Assembly (NCBI GenBank): GCA_903901855.1
Contig: CAIUSP010000040.1
Location: 1-60,246, forward strand
DNA length: 60,246 bases
Reading direction: 5' to 3'
From: an uncultured bacterium
Lineage (GTDB): Bacteria > Actinomycetota > Thermoleophilia > Solirubrobacterales > 70-9
Part shown: in pieces, positions 58,468 through 60,246 of the stretch
Layout: each line of letters starts with the position of its first letter
How positions within the stretch are numbered: position 1 is the first letter of the stretch
Program-made: the position numbers and the translations under genes
Notes under the pieces: model-generated
The model's input: the letters and a program-made list of their open reading frames with translations, nothing else
The model's database searches: none
What the model was told of the DNA's origin: nothing

Positions 58468-59475
58468 GTGCGTGAGGTAGTGATCACGAGACGCGGAGGA
58501 CCCGAGGTCCTCGAGGTCAGAGATGTTCCGTCACCTGTACCCGGAGCCGGGGAGGTGCGAATCGAAGTCTCGGCAGCCGGCGTCAACTTCGCCGACACCA
58601 TGGCTCGCGCCGGTCTGTACGAGGACGCACCGCCCATCCCCTGCGTCGTCGGCTACGAGGTGGCCGGGACGGTGGCTGAGCACGGGGCGGGCGTCGACTC
58701 ATCCCTTCTTCCGGTCGGGACCCGAGTGATGGCTGGCACGAGATTCGGTGGCTACGCAGAACAGGTGGTCGTGCCGGTCGCGGATGTAATCCCCCTGCCC
58801 GAATCACTCAGCCTCGAACAGGGAGCCGCGATCCCGGTCAACTACGCCACCGCATGGGCGGGCCTGATCGGATACGGCTCACTCCAGCCCGGAGAGCGCG
58901 TTCTGATCCATGCCGCCGCGGGCGGAGTGGGCATCGCCGCCACTCAGATCGCCAAGCACGCAGGAGTAGAGGTTTGGGGAACGGCATCGCCCGGAAAACA
59001 CGATGCGATCCGTGAGCAGGGTGTAGATCACCCTCTCGACTACACCGAGGATGGTTGGGAGGAGGGACTCCCCGGCATGGACCTGATCATGGACGCGATC
59101 GGCGGCGAGTCGTTCCGCCGCAGCTACGACCTGCTGCGCCCCGGCGGCAGGTTGATCGCTTTCGGTGCCTCGAGCATCCTGCAAGGCGAGAAGCGCTCGA
59201 TTGCCAAGGCGCTGCCGCAGGCATTGAGGATGATGCGCGGCTTCAACCTGATCGACCAGATGGGTGACAGCAAGGCAGTGATCGGACTCAACATGCTTCG
59301 CCTCTGGGACGACCGCGGCACACTCTCACCCTGGATCGACCCTCTTCAGGAGATGATCGGATCAGGCGCGATTCGCCCCGTCGTGAGCGATGTGGTGCCT
59401 TTTTCAGACGCGCCCGAGGCGCATCGGATCATCGCCGAGCGTCGAAACGTCGGCAAGGTCGTCCTGATCCCCTGA
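58468..59475 (+). CDS. Quinone oxidoreductase-like MDR
   Basis: 335 residues, zinc-free medium-chain reductase. RRGGPEVLEVRDVPSPVPGAGEV at the start, GVNFADTMARAGLY and the NADPH motif AAAGGVGIAATQIAKHAG (about 150-167). Like quinone oxidoreductase/VAT-1 and synaptic vesicle-type enzymes; it probably reduces quinones or enones. The C-terminal third (FNLIDQMGDSKAVIGLNMLRLWDDRGTL) matches the VAT-1-like subgroup. Confidence 0.9.
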   Translation: MREVVITRRGGPEVLEVRDVPSPVPGAGEVRIEVSAAGVNFADTMARAGLYEDAPPIPCVVGYEVAGTVAEHGAGVDSSLLPVGTRVMAGTRFGGYAEQVVVPVADVIPLPESLSLEQGAAIPVNYATAWAGLIGYGSLQPGERVLIHAAAGGVGIAATQIAKHAGVEVWGTASPGKHDAIREQGVDHPLDYTEDGWEEGLPGMDLIMDAIGGESFRRSYDLLRPGGRLIAFGASSILQGEKRSIAKALPQALRMMRGFNLIDQMGDSKAVIGLNMLRLWDDRGTLSPWIDPLQEMIGSGAIRPVVSDVVPFSDAPEAHRIIAERRNVGKVVLIP

Positions 59476-59482
59476 CCGCCGC

Positions 59483-60246
59483 TCACATCCCCCGGCCACG
59501 CCTGCCGGACGGGCGGAGCCGGCGTCGGGTCTGGTCGCGGGTATCGGCCTTGGCCCCAGCCTCGCGTCTCTCGTGAAGGTCGATCGCCGCGACCTCGCTT
59601 CTCAATTCCTCCAAGCCACCCTTGAGTTCGTCGATCCGCCCCAGAGCATCCTCGAGTGGGTCGATCTGCTCCCCCCTCTTCTCGGCCTCCTCGAGTCGAT
59701 CCTCGAACGCTTCGGCACGCTCAGCGTTCCGTGCTTCCTCGACCGAGTTGATGATGATGGCGATGAGGATGTTGATCAGCAGGAAGGAGGCGATCAGCAC
59801 GAAGCTCACGAAGAAGATCCACGACTCCGGATGCACTTCCTGTGCGGTGAAGAGGATCTCGTTCCACCCCTCGAGGGTGAGCACGGTGAACAGGGTCAGC
59901 ATCGCCTGCCCGATGTCGCCCCAGCGTTCGGGAAGGGCCTCTCCGAAAAGCTCCCAACCGATCATCCCGTAGGTGAAGAGCAAGAGCACTGCAAGAACTG
60001 CCATCGCTCCGATCGGAGGAAGCGCTCGACCCATTCCGGAGATCAACACACGCAGATCCGGCAGGACGCTGATGACCCTGACCACCCGCAAGAGGCGTAC
60101 CAGCCGGAGCAGTGTCGCGTTCTCTCTCACTCCGGGCACGAAAGCGGCGAACACGACCACGAAGTCGAAGACGTTCCACCCATCCTTGAAGAAGTCCTGA
60201 GGTCGCCTGCCATATCCGGCGATCCTGGTCAGGATCTCGAGCACGA
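59483..60246 (-). CDS. Voltage-gated ion channel (BacNav type), C-terminal part (runs off the window)
   Basis: At least 253 residues. The S3-S4 region shows FDFVVVFAAFVPGV and the arginine ladder RLVRLLRVVRVISVL; S5 follows, then the pore with the filter LTLEGWNEILF, S6 (FFVSFVLIASFLLINILIAIIIN) and a long coiled-coil tail (about 165-215), as in tetrameric bacterial sodium channels. The filter E-G-W-N differs from E-S-W in NaChBac. The N-terminus (S1-S2) is outside the window. Confidence 0.88.
   Translation of the reverse strand, partial: VLEILTRIAGYGRRPQDFFKDGWNVFDFVVVFAAFVPGVRENATLLRLVRLLRVVRVISVLPDLRVLISGMGRALPPIGAMAVLAVLLLFTYGMIGWELFGEALPERWGDIGQAMLTLFTVLTLEGWNEILFTAQEVHPESWIFFVSFVLIASFLLINILIAIIINSVEEARNAERAEAFEDRLEEAEKRGEQIDPLEDALGRIDELKGGLEELRSEVAAIDLHERREAGAKADTRDQTRRRLRPSGRRGRGM

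Overview
The window is about 60 kb of GC-rich chromosome, densely coded on both strands, with no rRNA, tRNA, CRISPR, insertion sequence or prophage that I can see. The gene set points to a high-GC actinobacterium, most likely of the Thermoleophilia/Solirubrobacterales type (an inference from gene content, not proven). It includes two F420-type luciferase-like oxidoreductases, ergothioneine genes, a wax-ester/triacylglycerol acyltransferase, a three-part proton-translocating transhydrogenase, a short HisG with HisZ, and a DUF5679 mini-protein. Many genes start directly 6 to 10 nt after a TAnnnT -10 box, so leaderless mRNA looks common.

Layout. 0-4.4 kb: a cut-off HxlR regulator, a prepilin peptidase, a flavodoxin-like reductase, the main sigma factor rpoD with a strong promoter and a long leader, and a YihY/BrkB membrane protein. 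4.4-11.4 kb: a glpX operon, an F420-type oxidoreductase, egtB-egtD (ergothioneine) behind a pilin-like secreted protein, and a LapA-like protein. 11.4-17.8 kb: an operon of an F420-type oxidoreductase with pntAA-pntAB-pntB, then a thiolase, a membrane-anchored cupredoxin and DUF5679. 17.9-31.6 kb: a NUDIX/msrA/amine oxidase run, DUF429, a DsbA/VKOR pair, a WS/DGAT acyltransferase, a class III aminotransferase with methylmalonate-semialdehyde dehydrogenase, a DAO-type oxidase, an AI-2E family permease, DoxX and a SHOCT protein.

32.3-34.3 kb holds the most unusual unit: a sigma-70-like factor, an XRE-like helix-turn-helix protein and an ImmA/IrrE-type zinc protease. The three overlap by 4 nt at each junction and sit behind a perfect 21-bp palindrome that covers the -35 zone of the promoter. 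By analogy with ImmR/ImmA and DdrO/IrrE this looks like a protease-switched regulator controlling a dedicated sigma factor. I regard it as the best candidate for a little-described system here.

34.3-48 kb carries an acyl-CoA dehydrogenase behind a TetR-type palindrome, a small secreted repeat protein insulated by hairpins, a SnoaL-like protein and a sulfatase divergent around a 32-bp palindrome, three alpha/beta hydrolases, an FMO-type monooxygenase, an NlpC/P60 peptidase, two SDRs and a zinc-ribbon/HTH protein. 48-58.4 kb holds a split histidine locus: divergent-looking hisD and hisB on the minus strand, then P450, greA, chrA and an inositol-monophosphatase-like gene (a possible histidinol-phosphatase), then hisZ-hisG-hisH-hisA-hisF-hisIE on the plus strand. 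hisC is not in the window. The end holds a quinone-oxidoreductase-like MDR and a cut-off voltage-gated ion channel.
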